NCBI RefSeq assembly: GCF_013149785.1
Contig: NZ_JABEZU010000005.1
Coordinates: 1-64,000, forward strand
Length of the DNA: 64,000 nucleotides
Reading direction: 5' to 3'
Source of the DNA: Isoptericola halotolerans
Lineage (GTDB): Bacteria > Actinomycetota > Actinomycetes > Actinomycetales > Cellulomonadaceae
The notes beneath the pieces are model-generated. The model did not search any database, was not told the origin of the DNA, and was given only the letters and a program-made list of their open reading frames with translations. The translations under genes and the position numbers were made by a program. Each line of letters starts with the position of its first letter. Within the stretch, counting starts at the first letter, position 1. Positions 17,479 through 28,224 of the stretch are shown here, piece by piece.

Positions 17479-19187
17479 CCACCGGTGCCCACCTGCTCGA
17501 CCCGATCCTCGCCCGCGGGGCCGCCGGGCACCCGGGGGCGGACGACGTCGCGCTGCGGCGGTGGACCCGGGGCGGACGACGCGGCACCCGGGTGCGCGAG
17601 GAGGTCGGCTACGCCGAGCTCGCACGACGTATCACCGCGACCGCCGCGGCGCTCGCCGCCGACGGGCTCGCCCCGGGCGACCGGACGCTGTTCTCGGTGC
17701 GCCCACGCCCGCAGGGTGTCGTGCTGGCACTGGGGACCGTCCGCGCCGGGGCGACCGTCGTGTTCGTCGACCCGGGGTCCACGCCCGAGCTGTTCGCCTC
17801 CCGCGTCGCGGCGGCGCGGCCGAGCCTGGCGATGACCGAGTCGCTGCTCTACGCCGTCTCCCGCGGCCCGCTGCGGCGGCTCGCCCGGTCCCGTGGCCTG
17901 CTGCTGCCCGACTACGCCACGTTGCCGGTGCGCCACGTCCACGCCGGGCTGCGGCTGCCGGGCGTGCCGTGGCGCTCGCGGGCGGCCGGTGGTCTGGCCC
18001 GCGGGGGCGGTGACACACGTGCGCTGCCGCCGCTCGAGCCGGACCGCGAGGCCCTCGTCGTCTTCACGTCGGGCACGACGGCGCAGCCGCGTGCCGTCGT
18101 GCACAGCGCCGGGTCGCTGCTGGCCGGCTGCGACCTGCTGCGCCAGGTCTTCGACCTCGTGCCCGGTGACGTGGTGCACACCGACCAGATGCTGCTGGGC
18201 ATGCCCGCGCTGCTCGCCGGGGCGACCTGGTCCGTCCCCGCCGACCCGCCGGGCCGCGACGTGGTGACCTTCGGCCGGAGTCTCGCCGGCGTGGCGGGGA
18301 CGTACCTGGTGCCGGCCGACGTCACCGCGCTGCTGGACGCCGTCGAGGACGGACGGGTGCCCGCCCGGGGCCCGCGGGTCGCGCTGGTCGGGGGCGCGCC
18401 GGTGACCCGTGCGCTGCTCGATCGTGCGACGCGGGTGCTGCCCGGCACCCGGTGGGTGGGCGTCTACGGGATGACGGAGATCCTGCCGGTCGCCGTCGTG
18501 GAGGCCGACGACAAGCTCGCGTTCGACGGTGACGGGGACCTGGTGGGTCACCTGCTCCCGGGTGTGGTCGGACGGCTGGTGCCGGTCGACGACGAGGCCG
18601 ACGGCGTCGGTGAGCTCCTCCTCGGCGGGCCGTCGCTGATGGCGGGCTACCTCCACGACCTCGGCACGGACGCGAGCGCAGCCGGGCGCGCAGATGGCGC
18701 TGCCGTGCGCGCGACCGAGCACCGCACCGGCGATCTCGCCCGGTTCACGCCGGACGGCCGCGTGGTGCTCGTGGGGCGCACGCGCGACATGATCATCCGC
18801 GGCACGACGAACATCTACCCCGGCCTCTTCGAGCCGCGGGTGGCGGCGCTGGAGGGTGTCGGCGAGGCCGTGCTGGTGGGCGTGCCGCAGGACGACGGCG
18901 ACGAGGTCGTCGTGCTGGTCGTCACGTCCTCGGGCATCGCCCCGCCGGGCCTCACCTCGTCGGCCAGGCCGCCCACGGACGTCCCGACGCAGGTGGTCCT
19001 GGACGCGGACCACCCCCTCGTCGAGACGGTGCGCGCCGCGCTGCCGGGCGTCGTCGACCACGACGCGTTGCCCGACGTCGTGCTGCACGCCTCGCACGTC
19101 CCCGTGGCGGGACGCAGCCGCAAGCCCGACCGGGCGGCCCTGACCCGCGCGACCGCTCCGTGGACAGGGGCTGCCGGTCGAGGGTGA
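17475..19187 (+). CDS. AMP-forming acyl ligase, OleC (beta-lactone synthetase)-like
   Basis: A 570-residue ANL-superfamily adenylating enzyme. The phosphate loop is VVFTSGTTAQPRAVVHS (about 196-212); VGVYGMTEILPVAVVE is the A5 motif, and its TE-LPV form is characteristic of OleC-type beta-lactone synthetases. Later motifs TGDLARFTPDGRVVLVGRTRD and NIYPGLFEP are present. OleC turns beta-hydroxy acids into beta-lactones. The gene overlaps the P450 by ATGA. Neither an OleB hydrolase nor an OleD reductase is encoded in the window, so the product may not be an olefin. Confidence 0.75.
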   Translation: MTTGAHLLDPILARGAAGHPGADDVALRRWTRGGRRGTRVREEVGYAELARRITATAAALAADGLAPGDRTLFSVRPRPQGVVLALGTVRAGATVVFVDPGSTPELFASRVAAARPSLAMTESLLYAVSRGPLRRLARSRGLLLPDYATLPVRHVHAGLRLPGVPWRSRAAGGLARGGGDTRALPPLEPDREALVVFTSGTTAQPRAVVHSAGSLLAGCDLLRQVFDLVPGDVVHTDQMLLGMPALLAGATWSVPADPPGRDVVTFGRSLAGVAGTYLVPADVTALLDAVEDGRVPARGPRVALVGGAPVTRALLDRATRVLPGTRWVGVYGMTEILPVAVVEADDKLAFDGDGDLVGHLLPGVVGRLVPVDDEADGVGELLLGGPSLMAGYLHDLGTDASAAGRADGAAVRATEHRTGDLARFTPDGRVVLVGRTRDMIIRGTTNIYPGLFEPRVAALEGVGEAVLVGVPQDDGDEVVVLVVTSSGIAPPGLTSSARPPTDVPTQVVLDADHPLVETVRAALPGVVDHDALPDVVLHASHVPVAGRSRKPDRAALTRATAPWTGAAGRG

Positions 19188-19207
19188 TCGTCTGCCAGGG
19201 TGTGCGG

Positions 19208-19795
19208 ATGGGAAAGGTACACGAGCGCATCGACGACCGGCTGCGAGCCTTCATCGAGGCCCAGCACATGTTCTTCGTCGGCACGGCGCCGCTGGCGGCG
19301 GACGGGCGGGTCAGCGTGAGCCCGAAGGGCATCGGTGGCACGTTCGCGGTGCTCGACGACCACACCGTCGCCTACCTCGACGTGACGGCCTCGGGCGCCG
19401 AGACGATCGCCCACCTGCGCGAGAACGGTCGGGTCACCTTGATGTTCTGCGCCTTCGACGGCCCGCCGAACATCGTGCGGCTGCACGGCCGGGGCCGGGT
19501 GGTGAGCCTGTACGACGACGAGTACACGGACCTCGTGGAGCACTTCACCGAGCGGCGCGGGGCGCGGGCCGTCGTCGTGGTCGACGTCGAGCAGGTCTCC
19601 GACTCCTGCGGCTACGGCGTCCCGCTGTACGACCACGTGGGGGAGCGTGACCTGCTCCCTGCCTTCATGGACCGCAAGGGCGCCGACGGGCAGGCGGCAT
19701 ACCGGCGAGCCAAGAACAGGACCAGCATCGACGGGTTGCCGGCGTTCGACGACGACCCCGTACCGACCGAGGAGGCCACGGTGCCGCAGCCGTGA
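19208..19795 (+). CDS. Pyridoxamine 5'-phosphate oxidase-like FMN/F420 protein
   Basis: A 195-residue split-barrel protein of the PPOX superfamily. The core FFVGTAPLAADGRVSVSPKG, ETIAHLRENGRVTLMFCAFDG and IVRLHGRGRVV strands are those of FMN-binding oxidases of the uncharacterised actinobacterial branch, not of PdxH, which is longer at its C-terminus. ATG 19208 is chosen because the preceding in-frame residues are not conserved-looking. It follows the ketosynthase operon by 20 bases and may be read through from it. Confidence 0.82.
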   Translation: MGKVHERIDDRLRAFIEAQHMFFVGTAPLAADGRVSVSPKGIGGTFAVLDDHTVAYLDVTASGAETIAHLRENGRVTLMFCAFDGPPNIVRLHGRGRVVSLYDDEYTDLVEHFTERRGARAVVVVDVEQVSDSCGYGVPLYDHVGERDLLPAFMDRKGADGQAAYRRAKNRTSIDGLPAFDDDPVPTEEATVPQP

Positions 19796-19852
19796 CCGGC
19801 GTCACGCCTCGGACGCCCCGATGTCCATCATGCGGGACGCTCGGACCACGGC

Positions 19853-19881
19853 GTGACATCCGGTGCCCGACGGCGTAACGT
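19853..19881 (+). promoter_or_regulatory. Promoter of ilvBNC
   Basis: GTGACA (19853-19858) and TAACGT (19876-19881) are separated by exactly 17 bases. The expected transcription start falls on or one base before GTG 19889, the first codon of the leader peptide. This is the clearest sigma-A-type promoter in the window. Confidence 0.7.
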
Positions 19882-19888
19882 GCGTCAC

Positions 19889-19933
19889 GTGCAGACGATC
19901 ATTCTCGTAGTACTTCCTGAGCGCGCCGGCTGA
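19889..19933 (+). CDS. ilvBNC leader peptide
   Basis: GTG-started 14-residue peptide MQTIILVVLPERAG, with six branched-chain codons in a row (Ile, Ile, Leu, Val, Val, Leu). It closely resembles the known ilvB leader peptides of corynebacteria and streptomycetes. It has no ribosome site and starts where transcription should, so it is leaderless. Ribosome stalling at these codons when branched-chain aminoacyl-tRNAs are scarce would let transcription pass the terminator downstream. Confidence 0.85.
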   Translation: MQTIILVVLPERAG

Positions 19934-20002
19934 GGCCACGCACAGGCTTCGTCAGCGCGCTCACCCCTCGTCAGTCCCACGCACCGGGACCGGGGGGTTT
20001 TT
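19919..20002 (+). terminator. ilvBNC attenuator
   Basis: An 8-bp GAGCGCGC/GCGCGCTC pair (19919-19926 with 19955-19962) overlaps the end of the leader peptide, so a translating ribosome would cover its left arm. It is followed by GTCCC/GGGAC (19974-19990) inside CCCC/GGGG arms and a five-T run ending at 20002. This is the layout of a leader-peptide attenuator, although the exact antiterminator pairing was not modelled. Confidence 0.65.
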
Positions 20003-20053
20003 CATTGCACGGATTCCTTGGAACGACCCCGATCGAGCGGCAGGAGAGACCCC

Positions 20054-21877
20054 ATGGGCCAGCCGAACCCGACCCCAGCCCAGGTGGCTGCACGGACCAC
20101 GCCCCGCGGTGTCGACCGCGTGGTCGGCGAGCAGGTCACCGGCGCCGAGTCGATCGTCCGGTCGCTCGAGGCCGTCGGGGTCGAGAACGTCTTCGGCATC
20201 CCGGGCGGTGCGATCCTGCCGACCTACGACCCCCTGATGGACTCGGCCAAGGTGCGCCACATCCTCGTGCGGCACGAGCAGGGCGGTGGGCACGCGGCGT
20301 CCGGCTACGCGCACGCCACCGGCAAGGTCGGCGTGACCATGGCGACGTCCGGACCGGGGGCGACCAACCTCGTCACCCCGATCGCCGACGCCAACATGGA
20401 CTCCATCCCGATGGTCGCGATCACCGGGCAGGTGGCCGCGCCCGCCATCGGCACCGACGCCTTCCAGGAGGCGGACATCGTCGGCATCACCATGCCGGTC
20501 ACCAAGCACTCCTACCTGGTCACCGACCCGGACGAGATCCCGCGCACCATCGCCGAGGCGTTCCACATCGCCTCGACCGGGCGCCCCGGCCCGGTGCTGG
20601 TCGACATCGCGAAGTCGGCGATGCAGGAGCGCACCACGTTCTCCTGGCCGCAGGAGCTGGCGCTGCCCGGCTACCACCCGGTGACCAAGCCGCACGCCAA
20701 GCAGGTGCGTGAAGCGGCCAGGTTGCTCGCCACGGCTCGACGCCCCGTGCTGTACGTCGGCGGCGGCGTCATCCGCTCGGGCGCCTCGGCGGCGCTGCGC
20801 CGGCTGGTGGACCTCTCCGGTGCCGCCGTCGTCACCACGCTCATGGCTCGTGGCTCGGTGCCCGACTCGCACCCCCAGCACCTGGGCATGCCCGGCATGC
20901 ACGGCACCGTGCCGGCCGTGGCCGCCCTGCAGAAGGCCGACCTGGTCGTCGCGCTGGGCGCCCGGTTCGACGACCGTGTCACCGGCAAGCTGTCGAGCTT
21001 CGCCCCGCACGCCGCGATCGTCCACGCCGACATCGACCCGGCCGAGATCGGCAAGAACCGCGCCGTCGACGTCCCGATCGTCGGTGATCTGCGCGAGGTG
21101 ATCGAGGAGCTGGTCCCCGCGCTGCAGACCGAGCAGGACCGTGTCGGCAAGCCCGACGTCGAGGCCTGGTGGCACCAGATCGACACGTGGCGCGAGACGT
21201 ACCCGCTGGGCTTCTCCGCGACGGCCGACGGCCACCTCGCGCCACAGCACGTGATCTCCCGCCTCGGCGAGATCGCCGGACCCGACGCGATCTACGTCGC
21301 CGGCGTCGGCCAGCACCAGATGTGGGCCGCGCAGTTCATCCGGTACGAACGCCCCAACACGTGGATCAACTCCGGCGGACTGGGCACCATGGGCTACTCG
21401 GTGCCTGCGGCGATGGGGGCCAAGGTCGGCGAGCCCGACCGCGACGTGTGGGCGATCGACGGCGACGGCTGCTTCCAGATGACCAACCAGGAGCTCGCCA
21501 CCTGCGCGATCAACGACATCCCGATCAAGGTGGCGCTGATCAACAACAGCTCGTTGGGCATGGTCCGCCAGTGGCAGACGCTGTTCTACAACCAGCGCTA
21601 CTCCAACACCGACCTGCACACCGGCCACGGCACCGTCCGTATCCCCGACTTCGTCAAGCTGGCCGAGGCGTACGGCTGCGTCGGCATCCGCGTGGAGCAC
21701 GAGTCGGAGGTCGACGACGCGATCAAGAGGGCGAACGAGATCGACGACCGTCCCGTGGTGGTCGACTTCAACGTCTCGCGCGACGCGATGGTCTGGCCGA
21801 TGGTCGCCGCGGGCGTGAGCAACGACGACATCCAGTACGCGCGGGGCATCTCTCCCGCCTGGGACCGCGAAGACTGA
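20054..21877 (+). CDS. ilvB: Acetolactate synthase large subunit
   Basis: Thiamine diphosphate enzyme making acetolactate or acetohydroxybutyrate, the first common step to valine, leucine and isoleucine. 607 residues, with the N-terminal [11 protein letters not shown] and [14 protein letters not shown] (catalytic Glu), the FAD-region [10 protein letters not shown] and the ThDP motif [13 protein letters not shown]...NNSSLG. ATG 20054 follows GGAGAG. It is first of ilvB-ilvN-ilvC behind the leader-peptide attenuator. Confidence 0.97.
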   Translation: MGQPNPTPAQVAARTTPRGVDRVVGEQVTGAESIVRSLEAVGVENVFGIPGGAILPTYDPLMDSAKVRHILVRHEQGGGHAASGYAHATGKVGVTMATSGPGATNLVTPIADANMDSIPMVAITGQVAAPAIGTDAFQEADIVGITMPVTKHSYLVTDPDEIPRTIAEAFHIASTGRPGPVLVDIAKSAMQERTTFSWPQELALPGYHPVTKPHAKQVREAARLLATARRPVLYVGGGVIRSGASAALRRLVDLSGAAVVTTLMARGSVPDSHPQHLGMPGMHGTVPAVAALQKADLVVALGARFDDRVTGKLSSFAPHAAIVHADIDPAEIGKNRAVDVPIVGDLREVIEELVPALQTEQDRVGKPDVEAWWHQIDTWRETYPLGFSATADGHLAPQHVISRLGEIAGPDAIYVAGVGQHQMWAAQFIRYERPNTWINSGGLGTMGYSVPAAMGAKVGEPDRDVWAIDGDGCFQMTNQELATCAINDIPIKVALINNSSLGMVRQWQTLFYNQRYSNTDLHTGHGTVRIPDFVKLAEAYGCVGIRVEHESEVDDAIKRANEIDDRPVVVDFNVSRDAMVWPMVAAGVSNDDIQYARGISPAWDRED

Positions 21878-21891
21878 GTGAGGACTGAACC

Positions 21892-23542
<1,651 letters not shown>

Positions 23543-23565
23543 CGCCACCCCTGTCACGAGCGACG

Positions 23566-23603
23566 CGTGCGGCCGCCACCCCGACCCCGGGGCGGCGGCC
23601 GCA
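23566..23603 (+). terminator. Terminator after ilvC
   Basis: An 11-bp perfect stem (GTGCGGCCGCC and complement) with an inner CCCC/GGGG pair lies 24 bases after the ilvC stop. No T tract follows. Confidence 0.65.
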
Positions 23604-23674
23604 CGTGCGTGCGCGGGGCCGCGCGCACGTCGTGCAGAGCGCGCGGCAAGCGCGCCGTCGACGCCGTGGCCTGG

Positions 23675-23680
23675 CAGGAT
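23675..23680 (+). promoter_or_regulatory. -10 box of the ASCH gene (leaderless)
   Basis: CAGGAT is six bases before ATG 23687, with no ribosome site between them. Confidence 0.35.
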
Positions 23681-23686
23681 GGCCGC

Positions 23687-24277
23687 ATGACGCACGACGA
23701 CGCGACCACGGGCCACCTCCCACCCACCGGAGGGCAGCCGAGCCACGACCCCGGCAGCGGTCTGCCGCCGCTCGACGACACGGTGCAGGCCGAGCGCATC
23801 ACGCGGTTCTGGGACACGGCACGCCCGAGCGCCGGCAGGACGAGCCACGGGGGAGCGGTCGGCGAGCGCGCGGAGAACGTGGTGCCGCCGCCGGCGTGGG
23901 CCTTCGGCGACTCCCCGGACCTGGCCGACGGCCTGCTGGAGCTGGTCCTGGCGGGTACCAAGACGGCGACGGCGTCCCTCGTCGTCGAGTACGAGGAGTC
24001 GGCGGAGCAGATGCCGCGCAAGGGCGACCTCTCCATCCTGCTCGACGGTGCCGGCGACCCCCGTGCGTTGATCCGGACCACGCAGGTCGACGTCGTGCCG
24101 TTCGACCAGGTCACGGCGGAGCACGCCTGGGCCGAGGGGGAGGACGACCGGACGCTGGAGGCGTGGCGTGAGCAGCACGAGCGGTACTGGCGACGCACGC
24201 TGGCCGGCACGGCGCACGAGTTCGACCCGGCGCTGGAGGTCGTCTGCGAGCAGTTCAAGGTGCTCTACTCGGAATGA
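23687..24277 (+). CDS. ASCH domain protein
   Basis: 196-residue protein. After a Pro/Gly-rich N-terminal tail of about 30 residues it has an ASCH fold: WAFGDSPDLADGLLELVLAGTKTATASL, then KGDLSILLDGAGDPRALIRTTQVDVVPFDQV and EGEDDRTLEAWREQHERYW. ASCH domains bind RNA or modified nucleosides; some relatives hydrolyse N4-acetylcytidine, but the motif here does not decide this. The ATG is set by the -10 box. It is separate from the ilv operon. Confidence 0.85.
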   Translation: MTHDDATTGHLPPTGGQPSHDPGSGLPPLDDTVQAERITRFWDTARPSAGRTSHGGAVGERAENVVPPPAWAFGDSPDLADGLLELVLAGTKTATASLVVEYEESAEQMPRKGDLSILLDGAGDPRALIRTTQVDVVPFDQVTAEHAWAEGEDDRTLEAWREQHERYWRRTLAGTAHEFDPALEVVCEQFKVLYSE

Positions 24278-24313
24278 GACGACCGGCACCCGGGCCGGAG
24301 GGAGGGGACGACG

Positions 24314-24712
24314 ATGTCGCTGCGGTGGTACTCGACGGTCGTGGAGTCCACGGATCCCCGCGCGCTGGCAGGCTGGTGGGCCGAGGCGCTCGGCTGGCAG
24401 TTCGCCCACGAGTCCGACGACGAGTGCGTGCTGGTGCCGCCCTGGGCGCGTGAGCTCGTCGAACAGCTCGAGTTCCACCGGGTGCCGCCCGGGATGGTGT
24501 TCGTCCGCGTCGAGCACGAGAAGTCGTCGAAGAACCGGCTGCACTGGGACTTCGCGCCGCACACGACCGACGACCGGGAGGCGGAGATCGACCGGCTCGT
24601 CGCGCTCGGTGCCACGGTGATCGACGTCGGTGCGCCGCCGGAGGCGAGCTGGACGGTCCTGGCCGACCCGGACGGCAACGAGTTCTGCGTGCTGTCCTCG
24701 CGGGAGTACTGA
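24314..24712 (+). CDS. VOC (glyoxalase-like) domain protein
   Basis: 132-residue single-domain VOC protein. It starts SLRWYSTVVESTDPRALAGWW, has a central RLHWDF metal-ligand-like histidine and ends with DPDGNEFCVL, the standard last strand. Relatives range from glyoxalases to antibiotic-binding proteins, so the role is open. GGAGGGAGGGG precedes the ATG. It follows the ASCH gene by 36 bases and may share its transcript. Confidence 0.85.
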   Translation: MSLRWYSTVVESTDPRALAGWWAEALGWQFAHESDDECVLVPPWARELVEQLEFHRVPPGMVFVRVEHEKSSKNRLHWDFAPHTTDDREAEIDRLVALGATVIDVGAPPEASWTVLADPDGNEFCVLSSREY

Positions 24713-24733
24713 CGCCCGCCTGGTTCACATCGT

Positions 24734-24747
24734 GGGACGAGTGTCCC
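24734..24747 (+). promoter_or_regulatory. Inverted repeat, possible leuB operator
   Basis: GGGAC-GAGT-GTCCC lies just upstream of and touching the expected -35 region of leuB (around 24745-24750). Its position suggests a repressor site that controls leuB, but no known regulator motif was recognised. Confidence 0.4.
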
Positions 24748-24767
24748 GCATCCTGGCCGCGGATGCG

Positions 24768-24773
24768 TAGGAT
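24768..24773 (+). promoter_or_regulatory. -10 box of leuB (leaderless)
   Basis: TAGGAT is six bases before the leuB ATG and no ribosome site is present. Confidence 0.55.
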
Positions 24774-24779
24774 CTGTCC

Positions 24780-25823
24780 ATGACGCGCAACATCGACCTG
24801 GCAGTGGTGGCAGGAGACGGCATCGGGACCGAGGTCGTCGAGCAAGGGCTCGCCGTCCTGGACGCGGCTGTCGCCGGATCCGACCTGAAGATCTCCACCA
24901 CGGAGTTCGACCTGGGCGCGCGTCGCTGGCACGCCACCGGCGAGACGCTCACCGACACCGACCTGCAGCGGATCCGTGAGCACGACGCGATCCTGCTCGG
25001 CGCGATCGGTGACCCGTCGGTCCCGTCCGGCGTCCTGGAGCGCGGCCTGCTGCTCAAGCTGCGGTTCGCGCTCGACCACTACGTGAACCTGCGGCCCGGC
25101 AAGCTCTACCAGGGCGTCACCAGCCCGCTCGCCGCCCCGGGCGAGGTGGACTTCGTCGTCGTGCGCGAGGGCACCGAGGGTCCCTACGTCGGCAACGGCG
25201 GATCCGTGCGCACCGGCACGCCCCACGAGATCGCGACCGAGGTGTCGGTCAACACCGCCTTCGGCGTCGAGCGCGTCGTCCGCGACGCCTTCGCCCGGGC
25301 GCAGGCTCGTCCTCGCCAGCACCTGACCCTCGTGCACAAGCACAACGTGCTGGTCCACGCCGGACACCTGTGGCGGCGCACCGTCGAGGCCGTCAACGCC
25401 GACTTCCCCGACGTCACCACCGACTACCTGCACGTGGACGCGGCCACCATCTTCCTGACGACGAACCCGTCGCGGTTCGACGTGATCGTCACCGACAACC
25501 TCTTCGGTGACATCCTCACCGACCAGGCGGCCGCGATCACGGGCGGTATCGGCCTGGCCGCGTCGGCGAACATCAACCCGGACCGCACCGCGCCGTCGAT
25601 GTTCGAGCCGGTGCACGGCTCGGCACCCGACATCGCCGGGCAGGGCAAGGCGGACCCCACTGCCACGGTGCTGTCGGTCTCGTTGCTGCTCGACCACCTC
25701 GGCCTCGCGGACGAGGCGCGCCGGGTGGAGGCGGCCGTGGCGGCCGACCTGGTCGGGCGCGGCGCCACGGTGCGCACGACGGCGGAGGTCGGTCGCGACC
25801 TCGCCGCCCGTGTAGCGGGCTGA
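24780..25823 (+). CDS. leuB: 3-isopropylmalate dehydrogenase
   Basis: 347-residue NAD-dependent beta-decarboxylating dehydrogenase of leucine synthesis. Characteristic parts are [15 protein letters not shown], the substrate arginine region [10 protein letters not shown], the metal and cofactor motif [24 protein letters not shown] and [20 protein letters not shown]. With the nearby citramalate synthase gene it may also serve the parallel citramalate route to isoleucine, a known double role of LeuB-type enzymes in some bacteria. Confidence 0.96.
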   Translation: MTRNIDLAVVAGDGIGTEVVEQGLAVLDAAVAGSDLKISTTEFDLGARRWHATGETLTDTDLQRIREHDAILLGAIGDPSVPSGVLERGLLLKLRFALDHYVNLRPGKLYQGVTSPLAAPGEVDFVVVREGTEGPYVGNGGSVRTGTPHEIATEVSVNTAFGVERVVRDAFARAQARPRQHLTLVHKHNVLVHAGHLWRRTVEAVNADFPDVTTDYLHVDAATIFLTTNPSRFDVIVTDNLFGDILTDQAAAITGGIGLAASANINPDRTAPSMFEPVHGSAPDIAGQGKADPTATVLSVSLLLDHLGLADEARRVEAAVAADLVGRGATVRTTAEVGRDLAARVAG

Positions 25824-25843
25824 GCACGGGCGCGATGCCAGGA

Positions 25844-25858
25844 GGGGCCGGAGGCCCC
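25844..25858 (+). terminator. Hairpin after leuB
   Basis: GGGGCC-GGA-GGCCCC, flanked by complementary GGA/TCC-like bases, about 20 bases after the leuB stop. It has no T tract; a weak terminator is possible. Confidence 0.4.
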
Positions 25859-25948
25859 ATCTCCTCGGATCGGACCGGTGCTCGTGTAGGCCACGGCGGT
25901 GGAGCCGTGGAAGACTGCAAGCGTCCGCACGTGAAAGGGTCCGCAGAG

Positions 25949-27082
25949 ATGACCAGCACCGAAAGTCCCGCCATCCTCCCGGCCGAGCTGGAGGACCTCG
26001 TCGCCCTGTTCGACGTGGAGCCCTCCGACTCGCCGACTCCCGACGCCGAGCGCGAGGCAGCGCTCGCCGAGCCACGGTTCGGCACGGTCTTCACCGACCA
26101 CATGGCACGGGTCACCTGGCACAAGGACTCCGGCTGGCTGAACCGCCGGATCGAGAAGTACGGCCCTCTCCAGCTCGACCCGGCGACCGCCGTCCTGCAC
26201 TACGCGCAGGAGATCTTCGAGGGGATGAAGGCGTACAAGCACGACGACGGCTCGGTGTGGACCTTCCGACCGGACGCGAACGCGGCACGGTTCGCCCGCT
26301 CGGCCCACCGGCTCGCCCTGCCAGCCCTCTCGGTGGACGACTTCATCGGGTCGATCGCAGCCCTCGTGCGCACCGACCTCGCGTGGGTGCCGAGCGGCGT
26401 GGACTCCAGCCTGTACCTGCGGCCCTTCATGTTCGCCTCCGAGGCGTTCCTCGGGGTGCGGCCCGCCGCCGAGGTCGAGTACCTGTGCATCGCCTCGCCC
26501 GTCGGCCCGTACTTCGCCGGCGGCGTCAAGCCGGTGTCCATCTGGGTGGCGGAGGAGTACCACCGGGCCGGCCCGGGCGGGACGGGGGACGCGAAGTGCG
26601 GCGGGAACTACGCCGCCAGCCTCCTGCCGCAGACCCAGGCCCAGGAGAACGGCTGCGACCAGGTGTGCTTCCTCGACGCCGGCACGAACAGCTACCTGGA
26701 AGAGCTCGGCGGCATGAACGTCTTCGTCGTGATGGCCGACGGCAGCGTGCACACCCCTGAGCTCACCGGCTCCATCCTGGAGGGCGTGACCCGCTCGTCG
26801 ATCCTCCAGCTCGCCGCCGACCGCGGACGCGACGTCGTCGAGCGCCGGATCCCGCTGGCCGAGATCGTGGCGGGACTGGCCGACGGCACGGTGCGCGAGG
26901 TCTTCGCCTGCGGCACCGCCGCCGTGGTCACCCCGATCGGCCGGCTGGCGGGCGGGACGTTCGACCACACCGTCGCCGACGGCGAGCCCGGTGAGCTGAC
27001 GATGCAGATCCGTACCGAGCTCACCGACATCCAGTACGGCCGTGCCGACGACCGGCACGGCTGGATGCGTCGCCTGGCCTGA
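25949..27082 (+). CDS. ilvE: Branched-chain amino acid aminotransferase
   Basis: 377-residue fold-IV PLP enzyme, the last step to leucine, isoleucine and valine. The PLP lysine lies in GDAKCGGNYAASL; FLDAGTNSYLEELGGMNVF and ACGTAAVVTPIG are the usual phosphate and cofactor motifs. The longer group of actinobacterial IlvE has the same N-terminal ~50-residue region. ATG 25949 is chosen, with GAAAGG twelve bases upstream. A CCACGGC/GCCGTGG hairpin (25891-25910) lies in the upstream region. Confidence 0.95.
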   Translation: MTSTESPAILPAELEDLVALFDVEPSDSPTPDAEREAALAEPRFGTVFTDHMARVTWHKDSGWLNRRIEKYGPLQLDPATAVLHYAQEIFEGMKAYKHDDGSVWTFRPDANAARFARSAHRLALPALSVDDFIGSIAALVRTDLAWVPSGVDSSLYLRPFMFASEAFLGVRPAAEVEYLCIASPVGPYFAGGVKPVSIWVAEEYHRAGPGGTGDAKCGGNYAASLLPQTQAQENGCDQVCFLDAGTNSYLEELGGMNVFVVMADGSVHTPELTGSILEGVTRSSILQLAADRGRDVVERRIPLAEIVAGLADGTVREVFACGTAAVVTPIGRLAGGTFDHTVADGEPGELTMQIRTELTDIQYGRADDRHGWMRRLA

Positions 27083-27099
27083 GGGAGGGCGGTGCGCCC

Positions 27100-28224
27100 G
27101 TGACGACGCAGGTCACGCTCGAGGAGCTGAACAGGACCACGCTGGCCCGGCAGCACCTGCTCGAGCGGGCCGCCGGGTCGGTCGCCGCGGTGGTCGGCGA
27201 CGTCGGCGGCCTGCAGGCGCAGCACCCCGAGATGCCCTTCACCGCGCTGTGGTCACGGCGGTCGGGACCCGTCACCGACCTGAGCTCGGCGCTCACGGAC
27301 CGGTCCGTCGTGCGAGCCACGGTCATGCGCTCGACGCTCCACCTGGTCCCCGCGACGCGCTGGGCCGACCTCGACGTCACGAGTGCCGCCGAGCGGCTGG
27401 CGACCTGGCGTCCCAGCGCGCGGAGGGCGGGCGTGGACCTCGTCGAGCTCAACGCCGCGGTCCGGGAGCACTGCCGGCACGTACCGCGCACCGTCGACGA
27501 GATCGAGGCGTTCGCCGCCACGCGCCACCCCGGTGTCGACGCGTCGGCCGCCGTGCCCGCCGGCGTGCGTCGCGCGTGGTGGCGCCTCGCCTCGGCGGGC
27601 GGCGGCCTCGTGCAGGTGCCACCCACCAGCATGCACGAGAGCCGCGGACCGGCTTCGTACGCCGAGGGGAGCACCTGGTGCGACCTCACCGACGACAGCG
27701 CCGACGTCGACCGGGCCCGGGTGCACGTCGTCGTCGGCTACCTCCGAGCCTTCGGACCCGCCGCCCGCGCGGACATCGCCCACGGCCTCGGCATCCGCCG
27801 GGCGACGCCGCTCAAGGCGGCGCTCGCCGAGATCGGGCCCCGCGTGCTCCGGGGGCCCGGCGGGGTGGAGCTGCTCGACGTGCCCGACGGCGAGGTGGTC
27901 GGCGCGGGCACACCCGCGCCGGTGCGCTTCCTGCCGCGGTGGGAGCACCTGCTGGTCGCGCTGAAGGATCGCGCGCGCCTCCTCGACGACGCCGGCCGTG
28001 CCGCGGTCTACCGCCGCAACGGCGACGTCCTGCCGACCTGGTGGGTCGGCGGTCGGGTCGCCGGCACCTGGTCCGTCGAGAGGGCGGGGGACCGTGCCGA
28101 GCTCGCGCTGAGCACCGCCGACGGCGTCGGACCGGTGCCGCGCGACGAGGTCGAGGCGGAAGGCCGCTCGCTGCTGACGTCCCTGGTCGACGACGCGAGC
28201 GAGCTCACGGTCAGGTGGGGGTGA
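27100..28224 (+). CDS. Winged-helix DNA-binding protein, AlkZ/YcaQ-like
   Basis: 374-residue protein of the HTH_42 family, whose characterised members (AlkZ, YcaQ) are DNA glycosylases that unhook alkylated bases or interstrand crosslinks. The Q-x-Q active-site motif appears in GGLQAQHPEM near residues 40-50. RATVMRSTLHLVPATRW and a terminal LPRWEHLLVALKDRARLL...VGGRVAGTW are family features. Many members lie in antibiotic clusters as self-resistance, but nothing nearby supports that here. It follows ilvE by 17 bases. Confidence 0.82.
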   Translation: MTTQVTLEELNRTTLARQHLLERAAGSVAAVVGDVGGLQAQHPEMPFTALWSRRSGPVTDLSSALTDRSVVRATVMRSTLHLVPATRWADLDVTSAAERLATWRPSARRAGVDLVELNAAVREHCRHVPRTVDEIEAFAATRHPGVDASAAVPAGVRRAWWRLASAGGGLVQVPPTSMHESRGPASYAEGSTWCDLTDDSADVDRARVHVVVGYLRAFGPAARADIAHGLGIRRATPLKAALAEIGPRVLRGPGGVELLDVPDGEVVGAGTPAPVRFLPRWEHLLVALKDRARLLDDAGRAAVYRRNGDVLPTWWVGGRVAGTWSVERAGDRAELALSTADGVGPVPRDEVEAEGRSLLTSLVDDASELTVRWG

